DNA from: an uncultured cyanobacterium | GTDB taxonomy: Bacteria > Cyanobacteriota > Vampirovibrionia > Gastranaerophilales > Gastranaerophilaceae | NCBI GenBank assembly: GCA_902495705.1 | Contig: CABUXT010000006.1 | Coordinates: 1-64,000, forward strand | Direction of reading: 5' to 3' | Length of the DNA stretch: 64,000 nt | Part shown: in pieces, positions 51,897-60,272 of the stretch | Position numbering within the stretch: position 1 is the first letter of the stretch | Layout of the letters: the number at the start of each line of letters is the position of its first letter | Notes under the pieces: generated by a model | The model's database searches: none | What the model saw: only the letters and a program-made list of their open reading frames with translations | Told to the model about the DNA's origin: nothing | Made by a program: the position numbers and the translations under genes

Positions 51897-52724
51897 ATGA
51901 AAAAGTTGTTAATTTTATTAGGGATAATAAGTTTTTGCGCAGTACCTGCGATGGCTGTAGACGGTGAAGAAGTTCATCTCGGAACAGTTGAACAGGCAAG
52001 AATCGAATTGCCAAAAGTTGATTATAAGGGCAAAGATTCTCTTGTTATAAGTGAACAAGAAATCATGGACGAAATTATTAAACTTCAAAAAGAAAAGGAT
52101 ATTGAAGATATTGATAATTTGTGGAAAGGAACTGTTGAAAACAATCAGGTCATTGGTTTTGCTCTGAAGAAATTAGCAACTCCGGAAAGTCAAAGACGAA
52201 TCCATTCATCTTTGATGGCAAAGACTCTATCTGCAATTGTGTCCGGGGCGTCTCTTGCTCCTGCTTTGGTTGGGGCGGATTACATGGTTCAATCAGGTTC
52301 TTATGCAGCAGGACGTATTGCACAAAACCTTTTGAACAGAAAAAATATTCCGCAAGAAGTTCCGCTAACTGATACGGAATTGATTGAACTTGCAGGACTT
52401 GTTGAAAGTTTGCAAGATAAAATTATTAATGCGTATTACAACTACAAAGGTGCGTTAGGGCAGTTGAAAGAAGTGCGTTCTCGTGAGCTTTTGTATAGCA
52501 AAAACTATGGCAAAGCTATGGACGATGAGGATTTCTTAGAAATCGCAATATCATCTTCTTTATATAAAGATATGCAGCTTGAAGAATACAAATATACTCA
52601 AATGGCGAAAAAATACCATCTTGAATTGCAAAGACTTGCAGGGAAAAAAGTTGTGGACAGCTTGAATTTGTATCAATATAATTATGATTCAGCGTTGATT
52701 GGAGGTAACAATGCTAAGAACTAA
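51897..52724 (+). CDS. Secreted helical protein related to outer-membrane factors, 275 aa
   Basis: Signal peptide MKKLLILLGIISFCAVPAMA. The mature part is helical: DEIIKLQKEKDIEDIDNLW, a hydrophobic, Ala/Gly-rich segment (LSAIVSGASLAPALVGA) and a late coil. It shares with its downstream neighbour the words D..LW.G....(Q/T)..(I/V).FAL.KLA.P and L.G.......DA.L..L...V..LQ.K...YY.Y..A..QL, so they are paralogues. They recall one half of a TolC-like protein. TATAAA at 51885-51890, with TTGGAT 18 bases upstream, puts transcription at the ATG, so it is leaderless. Confidence 0.72.
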   Translation: MKKLLILLGIISFCAVPAMAVDGEEVHLGTVEQARIELPKVDYKGKDSLVISEQEIMDEIIKLQKEKDIEDIDNLWKGTVENNQVIGFALKKLATPESQRRIHSSLMAKTLSAIVSGASLAPALVGADYMVQSGSYAAGRIAQNLLNRKNIPQEVPLTDTELIELAGLVESLQDKIINAYYNYKGALGQLKEVRSRELLYSKNYGKAMDDEDFLEIAISSSLYKDMQLEEYKYTQMAKKYHLELQRLAGKKVVDSLNLYQYNYDSALIGGNNAKN

Positions 52725-54231
52725 AATGTTACTTATGTCTGTAATTTTAGGAATTTCAATTGTTCCTGCGTTTGCTGTTGAAACTCTTGACAGTTTAGAA
52801 TTTCCAAAACCTCCGGCTTATCGTGTCGGAATTTCAGAACTGCCTGAAACTCAATATGTTCAAGCCACTCAAGATAGAAATAAAATTGAGAAAAAATATG
52901 CAAAGCTTGATGAAGTTCCTGATGCAGGGATAGCCGATATGACTTATGCTGATTTGAGTATAAAAAGATTATCAAAAGAAATTGCACAAGATTTGGAATT
53001 TGAAGAACAAGATATGGTTTCAGATTTGTCATTGTTGTGGCAAGGTGCTGCAATGCAAAGTGATACCATAAATTTTGCCCTATATAAACTTGCAAATCCT
53101 GATGCCGACAAACCTGATGAAAAATCTATCAAAAAAGTTTTATCAACAATTGCAAGCATGTCAACTTTGGTCGGTGCAAGTATGGGCAGTCCTGTGATGG
53201 CAGGTTCTTCTCTTATCGGTGGAAATATCTTGGGGATTATGTCACAAGATACCAAGGCGCTTAATTACAAGTACACAAGGGTTACTGATGCCGATATGAT
53301 TATTTTAATCAGAAAGGTTGAAGATTTACAGCAAAAAGCTGTGGATTTGTATTATGACTATATGAGCGCAAAACGCCAATTAGAGTTTACAAACGAATTG
53401 GTTGCAGAGCGTCAGCGCAAATTTGAACTTGCACAGAAAAATAATGCACCGCGTGAATTGATTGTTATAACAGATGCTTATTACCGTACAGCTTTAGATA
53501 AACAAAGAACTGCAAAATCTGAGTTTTTCTCAAAACGTGCAGCACTTGAACAATTTGTCGGAAATGAAACTTTCGTACAGTTTGAATCCGAGTTAGCTGC
53601 AAGAGACAAAGGCGAGACAACTAAAACTGCGAAATCAGAAGACACTACACAAAATTCTACAGAACAAGAGTCTGAATACAATAACACAATCCAAAATGTT
53701 GAGCAGTATACAAATAACCTGCAACAAGCTCAAACAGTAGATTTTGAATCTGATAATGCGGTTTCAAATATTCAAAAGCATGTGGAAGAACCTGCACCGT
53801 TTTCATTTGTACAAGAGGACGAAGAGTCGGTTACAACAGGGTCTTCATCAAATATAGAAAATGAGGACAAGCCAAAACACAAACTTTTCAAGAAAACTAA
53901 AAAAGAAAAAGTGGTTAAAGAAGAAACTACAAAAACTGTAGCACCTGAAAAAAAATATCCGAAAAATTCTACAAAAGATTTGATATTTTTACATGGACAA
54001 GACAAACATTCTGTTCAGTCTCCGTTATCCAAAAAGACACAAACCCAAACAACAACTGACAATAATCAGGTTCAAATTTCACAACCTGCAAGTTTTTCAA
54101 GACCACAAACAGTTGATACAATGGGCTTGCCTCCACTTGATGAAATTAGAGTTCCTGACCTGACTCCTAACGGTTATTCAATTTATTCCGAATATTATGG
54201 AGAAACTAATGACAGTTCACCTTCCTTATAA
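52711..54231 (+). CDS. Secreted coiled-coil protein related to outer-membrane factors, 506 aa
   Basis: Signal peptide LRTKMLLMSVILGISIVPAF. The start at 52711 is chosen because GGAGGT lies seven bases upstream; it overlaps the upstream gene by 14 bases. The first 300 residues match the paralogue upstream (SLLWQGAAMQSDTINFALYK; LQQKAVDLYYDYMSAKRQLE). After this, a long disordered Q/T/K-rich tail runs to the C-terminus, ending with a PPLDEIRVPDLTPNGYSIYS motif. It could be a periplasmic partner or adaptor for an efflux or secretion system. It overlaps the octanoyltransferase gene by 23 bases. Confidence 0.72.
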   Translation: MLRTKMLLMSVILGISIVPAFAVETLDSLEFPKPPAYRVGISELPETQYVQATQDRNKIEKKYAKLDEVPDAGIADMTYADLSIKRLSKEIAQDLEFEEQDMVSDLSLLWQGAAMQSDTINFALYKLANPDADKPDEKSIKKVLSTIASMSTLVGASMGSPVMAGSSLIGGNILGIMSQDTKALNYKYTRVTDADMIILIRKVEDLQQKAVDLYYDYMSAKRQLEFTNELVAERQRKFELAQKNNAPRELIVITDAYYRTALDKQRTAKSEFFSKRAALEQFVGNETFVQFESELAARDKGETTKTAKSEDTTQNSTEQESEYNNTIQNVEQYTNNLQQAQTVDFESDNAVSNIQKHVEEPAPFSFVQEDEESVTTGSSSNIENEDKPKHKLFKKTKKEKVVKEETTKTVAPEKKYPKNSTKDLIFLHGQDKHSVQSPLSKKTQTQTTTDNNQVQISQPASFSRPQTVDTMGLPPLDEIRVPDLTPNGYSIYSEYYGETNDSSPSL

Positions 54232-54859
54232 AGTCTATTCAGGTCAAGTGAATATGGATATTGATGCTCAGTTGCTTAATTCTGCAATTGAGTCAGGCTC
54301 TAGTGAACCTGTTTTTAGGTTGTATGGGTGGAATCCGCCTTGCATTTCTTTAGGGCGAAATCAGAAAGATGACTTTTTAGATAGAGAATTTCTAAAATCG
54401 CATAATATTGATGTTGTGCGCAGATTGACAGGAGGTCGTGCACTTTTGCATGACAATGAAATTACGTATAGTTTTGTCTGTCCTGAAAGTTATCTGAAAA
54501 ACGGTCAGCATGTGGTTTCTTCTTATAAAGAAATTTCTCAAATTTTGATAGGCAAATTTAAACTGTTAGGAATAGAGCTTGATTTCGGAACTTCAAAAGC
54601 TGTTAAAACAGGATTTGATTATTGTATGCTGATTTCAACAGGTGCTGATTTGTGTTACAAAAATAAAAAACTTATCGGTTCTGCACAGTGCCGCAAAAAC
54701 GGATATATCCTGCAACATGGGTCAATTCTTTATGATTATGATAGAAATTTATTAGAACAAATTTTTAAGGAAGATATTGATTGTGGTGAAATTACGACAA
54801 TCAAAGAAATTAATCCGAAATTGACAAAAGAAGAAATTATTGAGATACTAAGTACATAA
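54209..54859 (+). CDS. Lipoate-protein ligase A / LipM-type octanoyltransferase
   Basis: The 216-residue protein has the BPL/LplA fold: WNPPCISLGRNQK, RRLTGGRALLHDNEITYSF at about 70-88 and KLIGSAQCRKNGYILQHGSI at about 150-169. A Cys in FDYCMLIS aligns with the acyl-enzyme Cys of LipM/LipL octanoyltransferases, so transfer of octanoyl or lipoyl groups to protein domains is the likely reaction. The start at 54209 has GGAG upstream and lies inside the end of the previous gene, so translation is probably coupled. Confidence 0.85.
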   Translation: MTVHLPYKVYSGQVNMDIDAQLLNSAIESGSSEPVFRLYGWNPPCISLGRNQKDDFLDREFLKSHNIDVVRRLTGGRALLHDNEITYSFVCPESYLKNGQHVVSSYKEISQILIGKFKLLGIELDFGTSKAVKTGFDYCMLISTGADLCYKNKKLIGSAQCRKNGYILQHGSILYDYDRNLLEQIFKEDIDCGEITTIKEINPKLTKEEIIEILST

Positions 54860-54878
54860 ACTAATGCAGAGGTCTTGG

Positions 54879-55634
54879 ATGAAAAAACGAAACGGTGTAA
54901 CTCAAACACAAACTTTGTTAATCATGGGTATTGTTTTTTTATTTTTGTTTGCTTGTCTTGCAGTACCTTTTTACAATTCGTATAAACAGAAAAAAGCTTT
55001 GTCTCAGTTGATGAAAGTTTATGCAACTTTGGTTCAGGCAAATAGAAACTATGCATATATTACAGGTTCAAATTTGGATGAATATGATATGAACTTGCCG
55101 GTAAATACTTTTGCTGAAACCTATTTTACACCGTATTTTGAAATTCAATCTTACTGCAAAGGTAGCCAAAATGATTGTTGGGACTCTCCCCAATATACAG
55201 ATTTAAAGAAAAATAAATTTTTTGATAAATCTTTGTACAGTATTATTTTGCCTGACAAAACCGTTATCGGATTTAGCAAAAACAAACAGCATTTAGTCAC
55301 TGCAATCATAGATGTAGACGGCCCTGTCGGAGAAAATAAACTTGGCAAAGACGTTTTTGTAATGTATTTTTACAACAATCAACAACGACCTGATATTTGT
55401 GATGAAGAAGTTTATAAAAAACAAGAGATTAAAAATGGTATACATTTGGGCGGATTTGATAAATGCGGAATCCCTCAAGATGTGTATGATTACAACCAAT
55501 TAAGCAGTAAAAAATTTGAAGATGGTTGTAACAAATTCTCACCCAAAAGTGTGTACGGAAATGGCGTAGGTTCGGCGTGTTTAGCCTTTATAAAAGCATC
55601 CAATTGGACTATTGATAAAAAATACCCTTGGTAG
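54879..55634 (+). CDS. Degenerate pilin-like protein, 251 aa
   Basis: The N-terminus is KKRNGVTQTQTLLIMGIVFL: the positions of GFTLxE are filled by GVTQTQ, so the Gly and the hydrophobic helix are kept but Glu5 is not. The soluble part resembles the pilins here (YFTPYFEIQSYC, VIGFSKNK, IIDVDGPVGENKLGKDVFVM, GSACLAFIKASNWTIDKKYPW shares the WxI...YPW end with the pilin at 12770). AGAGG eight bases upstream supports the start at 54879. It could be a minor pilin-like protein, a non-cleaved secretion-system component, or decaying. Confidence 0.7.
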   Translation: MKKRNGVTQTQTLLIMGIVFLFLFACLAVPFYNSYKQKKALSQLMKVYATLVQANRNYAYITGSNLDEYDMNLPVNTFAETYFTPYFEIQSYCKGSQNDCWDSPQYTDLKKNKFFDKSLYSIILPDKTVIGFSKNKQHLVTAIIDVDGPVGENKLGKDVFVMYFYNNQQRPDICDEEVYKKQEIKNGIHLGGFDKCGIPQDVYDYNQLSSKKFEDGCNKFSPKSVYGNGVGSACLAFIKASNWTIDKKYPW

Positions 55635-55640
55635 TATAAT
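55612..55640 (+). promoter_or_regulatory. Promoter within the 3' end of the pilin-like gene
   Basis: TTGATA (55612-55617), a 17-base spacer and a perfect TATAAT (55635-55640). It lies at the end of the preceding gene and drives the nucleotidyltransferase gene; transcription would start near 55647. Confidence 0.7.
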
Positions 55641-55674
55641 TGGCTCAGCAAGACAGATTAGGGATTATAGCAAG

Positions 55675-56673
55675 ATGAAAAAAAGTTTAAAAGCGATGGT
55701 AATGGCAGCAGGCATGGGGTCTCGATTAGAACCTTTGACATTATCTGTTCCAAAACCACTTATTCCGGTGATGAATCAGCCGTTGATGGATATCATTTTA
55801 ACCCAGTTGAATGAACTTGGGGTAAAAGATGTCATTTCCAATACTTATTATCTTGCTGACAAAATTATAGACAGATACAAAAAAAATAACCTTGGTATAA
55901 ACTTTAATTATATCAAAGAAACCGCTCTATCAGGCACTGCAGGTGGTGTAAAAAAATGCCAATATTTCTTCAATGAAGGGGAAGATTTTATCGTTATGTC
56001 AGGCGATGTGTTGACCAATGCCGAAATCGAAGAAGGAATAAAAATTCATAAAGAATCAGGCGCAATTGCAACAATAGGAGTAAAACAAGTTCCACATGAA
56101 TTAGTTTCTCATTTTGGTGTTGTTGTAACTGATGACAACGGCTATATCAAAGAATTTCAAGAAAAACCGTCACTTGATGAGGCAAAAAGCAATTTAATCA
56201 ATACAGGAATTTATATATTCAATTACAAAATTTTTGATTATATTCCTGAAAATACTTTTTACGATTTTGCTAAAAATGTGTTTCCTCAATTGCTCGAAGA
56301 AGGTCAAATCAATACGTTTGAGGTGAACGGTTATTGGAACGATATTGGAACGATTGAACAGTATAAACAATCTATGCAGGATATTTTTAACGGCAAATGT
56401 AAAATTAAGATGCCAAAAATTATTGATACAAATTTAGGCTCTTATATCAAAGGGGATTCTAAAATCCCATCAACCGTCAGATTTATGGGGAATTCTGTCA
56501 TCGGTAATAATTGCAAACTTGGCGAATATATTATGCTAGACAATTGTATAGTCTTAGATAATGCAGAAGTTCCGACAGGGACAGAACTTTGCAATTGCAT
56601 AATTATGCCAACGTCTAAAGAATTACAAAATCATCGTGCAAAAGTTCAAGACAAAAACATGATTACAGTATAA
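55675..56673 (+). CDS. Sugar-1-phosphate nucleotidyltransferase, 332 aa
   Basis: The catalytic N-terminus KAMVMAAGMGSRLEPLTLSV and KPLIPVMNQPLMDIIL (about 7-45) binds the NTP. MSGDVLTN, GYIKEFQEKP and YWNDIGTIEQY follow, as in mannose-1-phosphate guanylyltransferase and glucose-1-phosphate thymidylyl-/uridylyltransferases. A C-terminal left-handed beta-helix-like part (GNSVIGNNCKLGEYIMLDNC) follows. Substrate specificity cannot be told. The start at 55675 fits the family N-terminus better than a reading 21 codons longer. It could supply NDP-sugar to the DegT enzyme's pathway. Confidence 0.87.
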   Translation: MKKSLKAMVMAAGMGSRLEPLTLSVPKPLIPVMNQPLMDIILTQLNELGVKDVISNTYYLADKIIDRYKKNNLGINFNYIKETALSGTAGGVKKCQYFFNEGEDFIVMSGDVLTNAEIEEGIKIHKESGAIATIGVKQVPHELVSHFGVVVTDDNGYIKEFQEKPSLDEAKSNLINTGIYIFNYKIFDYIPENTFYDFAKNVFPQLLEEGQINTFEVNGYWNDIGTIEQYKQSMQDIFNGKCKIKMPKIIDTNLGSYIKGDSKIPSTVRFMGNSVIGNNCKLGEYIMLDNCIVLDNAEVPTGTELCNCIIMPTSKELQNHRAKVQDKNMITV

Positions 56674-56756
56674 TTAAGAACTTGATTTTTTGAAATTTTG
56701 ATGATAGATTTAGTAAAGAGGTTGCAAGGTTTTGTAGCTTTAATTATATCGTTGTT

Positions 56757-56828
<72 letters not shown>

Positions 56829-56831
56829 TTA

Positions 56832-56863
56832 AAATAACCTCCATTACTGGAGGTTATTTTTTT
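56832..56863. terminator. Rho-independent terminator
   Basis: AAATAACCTCC (56832-56842) pairs with GGAGGTTATTT (56849-56859), followed by TTTTTA. It ends the tRNA transcript and, with the A run on the other side, may also end the HTH gene. Confidence 0.9.
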
Positions 56864-56864
56864 A

Positions 56865-57074
56865 TTATTCAAAATCAGTTAATTTATTAAACCCAACATC
56901 TAAAGCATCCGCAATTGCAAATAATTTTTTAAGGCTAATATTTTTCTGTCCATTTTCGACTCTCGTGATATATTCTCTTGATAAATCGACCATTTCCGCC
57001 AATTTCTCCTGAGAAATATTTTTAGACCTACGATAATATGAGATGTTTTTACCCAACAATTTTAGCCTTGACAT
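56865..57074 (-). CDS. XRE-family HTH regulator, 69 aa
   Basis: Complete Cro/C1-type HTH: LLGKNISYYRRSKNISQEKL, AEMVDLSREYITRVENGQKN, LKKLFAIADALDVGFNKLTD. It is similar to the regulator at 48806 in both size and order. TAGGT lies close upstream of the start. Unlike the other three small HTH genes it is not next to a pilin; its upstream neighbour is an intergenic hairpin and the SDR gene. Confidence 0.85.
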   Translation of the reverse strand: MSRLKLLGKNISYYRRSKNISQEKLAEMVDLSREYITRVENGQKNISLKKLFAIADALDVGFNKLTDFE

Positions 57075-57162
57075 GTGACCTATTTTGCCCTAAAGTTATA
57101 ATCATTTCAGTGACCTATTTGTCCGAGTGGGAAATTTATTCTAGGTTTCTGACTATGGCATT

Positions 57163-57195
57163 GTCGGCGAATTTGAAAATTTCAAATTCGCCGAC
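57163..57195. other. Perfect 15-base hairpin
   Basis: GTCGGCGAATTTGAA (57163-57177) pairs perfectly with TTCAAATTCGCCGAC (57181-57195) over a 3-base loop. It follows the stop of the SDR gene, but no T run follows on the minus strand, and CTTTT on the plus strand is short. It may be a terminator variant or a palindromic repeat. Confidence 0.55.
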
Positions 57196-57207
57196 TTTTA
57201 AAATAAC

Positions 57208-58047
57208 TTATTTCTCTTCTTTCGGTTTTAATTCTCCATAAAAATACGCAGCTGTTGCACCACCATCAATTAAGAAATCTGAACCTGAAATAAAATCGGC
57301 TTTTTCTGTTAGTAAAAGTTCTGCAACATTTGCAACTTCATCTGCTGTCCCAGGTCTTCCTGTAGGACATTTTGCAAACATATTTTTATAAAAATCGCCT
57401 CTAATTCCGTTAAATTCGTCAATAGCAAGAGGCGTTACAATAATCCCCGGAGATATTGAATTTAGTCTTGCTCCACGTTTTCCCCATTTCACAGCTTCTG
57501 CCATAACTCTTTTAACATTACATCTTTTTGCCATTTGGTATGCGTGAAGAGTATTTTTTATATTTTCAGGTTTTAAAATTTCCAAATTCAATAGATTTTC
57601 AGTCGGAGTGCAAGCCAATTGCTCATCTTCTTGCGGTGTGAGTGCAGACATTCTGTACCCGCTTTGAGAGGATATTGTTATTCCGCGCCCTCCGGTTTTA
57701 ATTACTTTTCCTACTTCTTCTAATAATACAGCTGTTCCGTATAGGTCAACTTTGAGTATTGTTTCAATTGATGCCTGACTTGGAGAAACTCCGGCAGAAT
57801 TGATTAATGTAGAAATTTCGCCATATTTTTGTCCTGTTTCAATTAGGTTTAGTATAGAATCGTGATTTGATATATCACACTCAACAGGTTCAATGTCAAA
57901 ACCTACATTGGTCATTATTTCCGCAATGTTTTTTGCATTTTTCAGGCTCTTATCACCAACTATAATTTTTTTGTTAAATCCAATACGTCGAGCAATAGCC
58001 ATTCCAATCTGCCCTGCTCCGGTCCATAAAACTACATCTTTTGTCAT
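57208..58047 (-). CDS. Short-chain dehydrogenase/reductase, 279 aa
   Basis: The start at 58047 is chosen for GGAG upstream and the family opening KDVVLWTGAGQIGMAIARRI. The cofactor motif is GAGQIG rather than the usual TGxxxGIG. A catalytic Ser (SSQSGYR), the Y-x-x-x-K motif (YQMAKR) and DGG near the C-terminus (ISGSDFLIDGGATAAY) follow. The insertion after SQSGYR (MSALTPQEDEQLACTPTENL) is like the bacterial SDR subgroup that lacks part of the substrate loop. The substrate is unknown. Divergent from the TetR-led operon. Confidence 0.85.
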   Translation of the reverse strand: MTKDVVLWTGAGQIGMAIARRIGFNKKIIVGDKSLKNAKNIAEIMTNVGFDIEPVECDISNHDSILNLIETGQKYGEISTLINSAGVSPSQASIETILKVDLYGTAVLLEEVGKVIKTGGRGITISSQSGYRMSALTPQEDEQLACTPTENLLNLEILKPENIKNTLHAYQMAKRCNVKRVMAEAVKWGKRGARLNSISPGIIVTPLAIDEFNGIRGDFYKNMFAKCPTGRPGTADEVANVAELLLTEKADFISGSDFLIDGGATAAYFYGELKPKEEK

Positions 58048-58286
58048 TATTTCTGCTCCTTTAGTTTGTTTTCTAAATAAAATATACACCTTGAGAGCAA
58101 GTATCAAGCAAGTGTGTTTTAATATTTATTTACAATTTATGCCCCACGCTGAATAATAGGCAAAAACTATAGCAACGTCAAACAAAACCAACACCAATAT
58201 TTTAATTCTCAATTATATTTTTTGTATTTTTCCATATATTTTCTGTGGTTTGATTTTCTTGAATCACTATAGATTTATAACTTTAC

Positions 58287-58315
58287 TTGACTAAATCAAA
58301 CGTTTGTTTTATAAC
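58287..58315 (+). promoter_or_regulatory. Operon promoter with an internal operator palindrome
   Basis: TTGACT (58287-58292), 17-base spacer, TATAAC (58310-58315). CAAACGTTTG (58297-58306), a perfect 10-base palindrome extended by A/T-rich flanks, lies between the boxes. This is where a TetR dimer would block RNA polymerase. Confidence 0.7.
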
Positions 58316-58339
58316 TTTAGTATAGAACTGGAGACTTGC

Positions 58340-58960
58340 ATGGAAAAAGATGAAAATTCAAAGCAAAAGATATTAAATTCGGCAATTAAACTCTTTGCAA
58401 ATAAAGGGTTTGATACGGTTAGTGTTAGAGAAATCTGCAAGGATGCAGGAGTAAATTTATGCATGATTTCTTATTATTTTGGAGGAAAAAAAGAACTCTA
58501 CAAGGCAATTATTGACAACCTAATAGAAAAACAAACTCAATACGCCAATACCTTTTTAGATTTATCGATTGAGCCAAAAACACTCGCAAAACAAGAACAA
58601 ATTGATTTGTTACTTTTGATTTTGGACAAATTTGTTGACTTTTTCTATTCCAAAATTTCAAGCGATTTGATTTTACTTTTATTAAAGGAACAACAAAATC
58701 CTGAAAACAACTTCAATTCACCTGTATTTAATTATTTACGCAAAGTTATTTCTGCAGTATTTAATTTGGAAATAAATTCTAAAGAATCAGTTTATCAAAC
58801 ATTATTTATAATTTCGCAATTAAATTCACCAAAGATTTTCCCTGCGTTTTCACTTCGCCTACTTGGTCAAGATACATTTAATCAAGAAGATATTAAAATC
58901 ATAAGAAATAATATAAAACTTTACATCAATTTAATATTAAAGGAGAAGAAAATTGTTTAA
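58340..58960 (+). CDS. TetR-family repressor (CecR-like), 206 aa
   Basis: N-terminal TetR HTH: QKILNSAIKLFANKGFDTVS, VREICKDAGVNLCMISYYFG, GKKELYKAIIDNLIE. The C-terminal 140 residues are helical and carry no cysteine-rich or metal signature; their size is typical of the CecR/YbiH group. The start at 58340 has GGAG upstream. It leads an operon of six genes, and the promoter carries a palindrome, so autoregulation and repression of the downstream efflux genes is the likely role. In E. coli the cognate cecR controls ybhGFSR. Confidence 0.85.
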   Translation: MEKDENSKQKILNSAIKLFANKGFDTVSVREICKDAGVNLCMISYYFGGKKELYKAIIDNLIEKQTQYANTFLDLSIEPKTLAKQEQIDLLLLILDKFVDFFYSKISSDLILLLLKEQQNPENNFNSPVFNYLRKVISAVFNLEINSKESVYQTLFIISQLNSPKIFPAFSLRLLGQDTFNQEDIKIIRNNIKLYINLILKEKKIV

Positions 58961-60272
58961 AAAACTCCTCGTTACATTTGGAACTGTATTGTTAGTTTCA
59001 AATTGCACATTGGCAATAGACAAAAAAGAATTAAATCCTGAATTTTTCTCAAGATTTAATGATAATTGCCTTGAATATTATATAAATCAAACAATCGAAA
59101 ACAACCATAGCGCAAAACAAGCCACCTACAGGGTTGAGCAATACAGGCAACAGGTGAAATATTCTTTTAGCAAAGAGTTGCCATCTTTTAGCGTGAGCGC
59201 GAATTATTTAGGGATAAAGGTTCCGCAATTAGATAACTTTACCCTAAAGAAAAATGCGTTCATTCTTCCTTTTATGGCAAATTATGAAGCTGATTTTTTG
59301 CTAAAAAATCATGATAAAACAAAGAGTCAGAAAAAAGTTTATGAAATCAGTCAATATGAAGAAAAATCTGTATATTTGGCACTATTAAGCGATGTTGCAA
59401 CGGTTTACACCAATATTTTAGAATACGACGGACTATTAAATCTTACTCAAGAACAAGTTGAAATTTCGCAAAAAATACTATCGTCAGATACTAAAAAATT
59501 TAACCGTGGGATTATAAATTCAACGCAATATAATAACTCAAAGAAAAATTTAGAAACCGCAAAAACAAACCTTGAAAATTTGCAAAAACAGCAAGAAATT
59601 TTGTTGATGCAATTAGCAGTTTTGACTGGAGTTTCTTCAAGTGAAGCTCAAAATTTGACTCGCGGCGATATTGATAAATTTGAATATTCAAAAGAAATTC
59701 CGCAAAATATCGAATCTGACGTAATTTTTTCAAGACCTGATGTAATGTCAGCCGAGGCAAATTTAGAAAAAGCAAAAATTGACATTCGTGTAGCCAGAAA
59801 AGAATTTTTGCCAACATTTAATATCACAGGCTTGTGGGCATTTAATACTATTGCCCCCGGAACATTTTTCTCTTGGGAATCTTCTCTTGCTGCACTTTTA
59901 GCCGGTGCGACACAAGATATTTTTACAGGTGGAAGAAAAATTGCAAACCTAAAAATCCAAAAAGCAAAATATGAAGAACTTTTTGAAAACTACAAACAGA
60001 CCGATTTAGAGGCTGTGAAAGAAGTGAACACCGCGCTATGTATTACAAAACACGACACAGAAGTTGAGAAAAATTCTATAAAAAAATTAGATTATGAATA
60101 CCAAAATTTGCAAGCTGCAAAAAAACAGTTAAACCAAGGTACAATTTCGCAACCTGAATATTTGGCAGAACTTTCCAAAGTCGTTAATCTTCAATCAGAA
60201 TATGTCAGCGCTAAAACTCAAAAGTTAGTTAATTATTTCACGCTATATAAAGCCGTTGGAGGGAATTTATAA
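58953..60272 (+). CDS. TolC/NodT-family outer-membrane factor, 439 aa
   Basis: The start is TTG with AAGGAG nine bases upstream, and it overlaps the TetR stop by eight bases. Signal peptide FKKLLVTFGTVLLVSNCTLA. The OMF pattern is present in two halves: LEYYINQTIENNHSAKQATY ... VYTNILEYDGLLNLTQEQVE, and SRPDVMSAEANLEKAKIDIR ... AALLAGATQDIFTGGRKIAN. It forms the outer-membrane channel for the ABC pump encoded downstream. In E. coli, ybhGFSR has no dedicated channel and uses TolC, so an in-operon channel is a local addition. Confidence 0.88.
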   Translation: MFKKLLVTFGTVLLVSNCTLAIDKKELNPEFFSRFNDNCLEYYINQTIENNHSAKQATYRVEQYRQQVKYSFSKELPSFSVSANYLGIKVPQLDNFTLKKNAFILPFMANYEADFLLKNHDKTKSQKKVYEISQYEEKSVYLALLSDVATVYTNILEYDGLLNLTQEQVEISQKILSSDTKKFNRGIINSTQYNNSKKNLETAKTNLENLQKQQEILLMQLAVLTGVSSSEAQNLTRGDIDKFEYSKEIPQNIESDVIFSRPDVMSAEANLEKAKIDIRVARKEFLPTFNITGLWAFNTIAPGTFFSWESSLAALLAGATQDIFTGGRKIANLKIQKAKYEELFENYKQTDLEAVKEVNTALCITKHDTEVEKNSIKKLDYEYQNLQAAKKQLNQGTISQPEYLAELSKVVNLQSEYVSAKTQKLVNYFTLYKAVGGNL

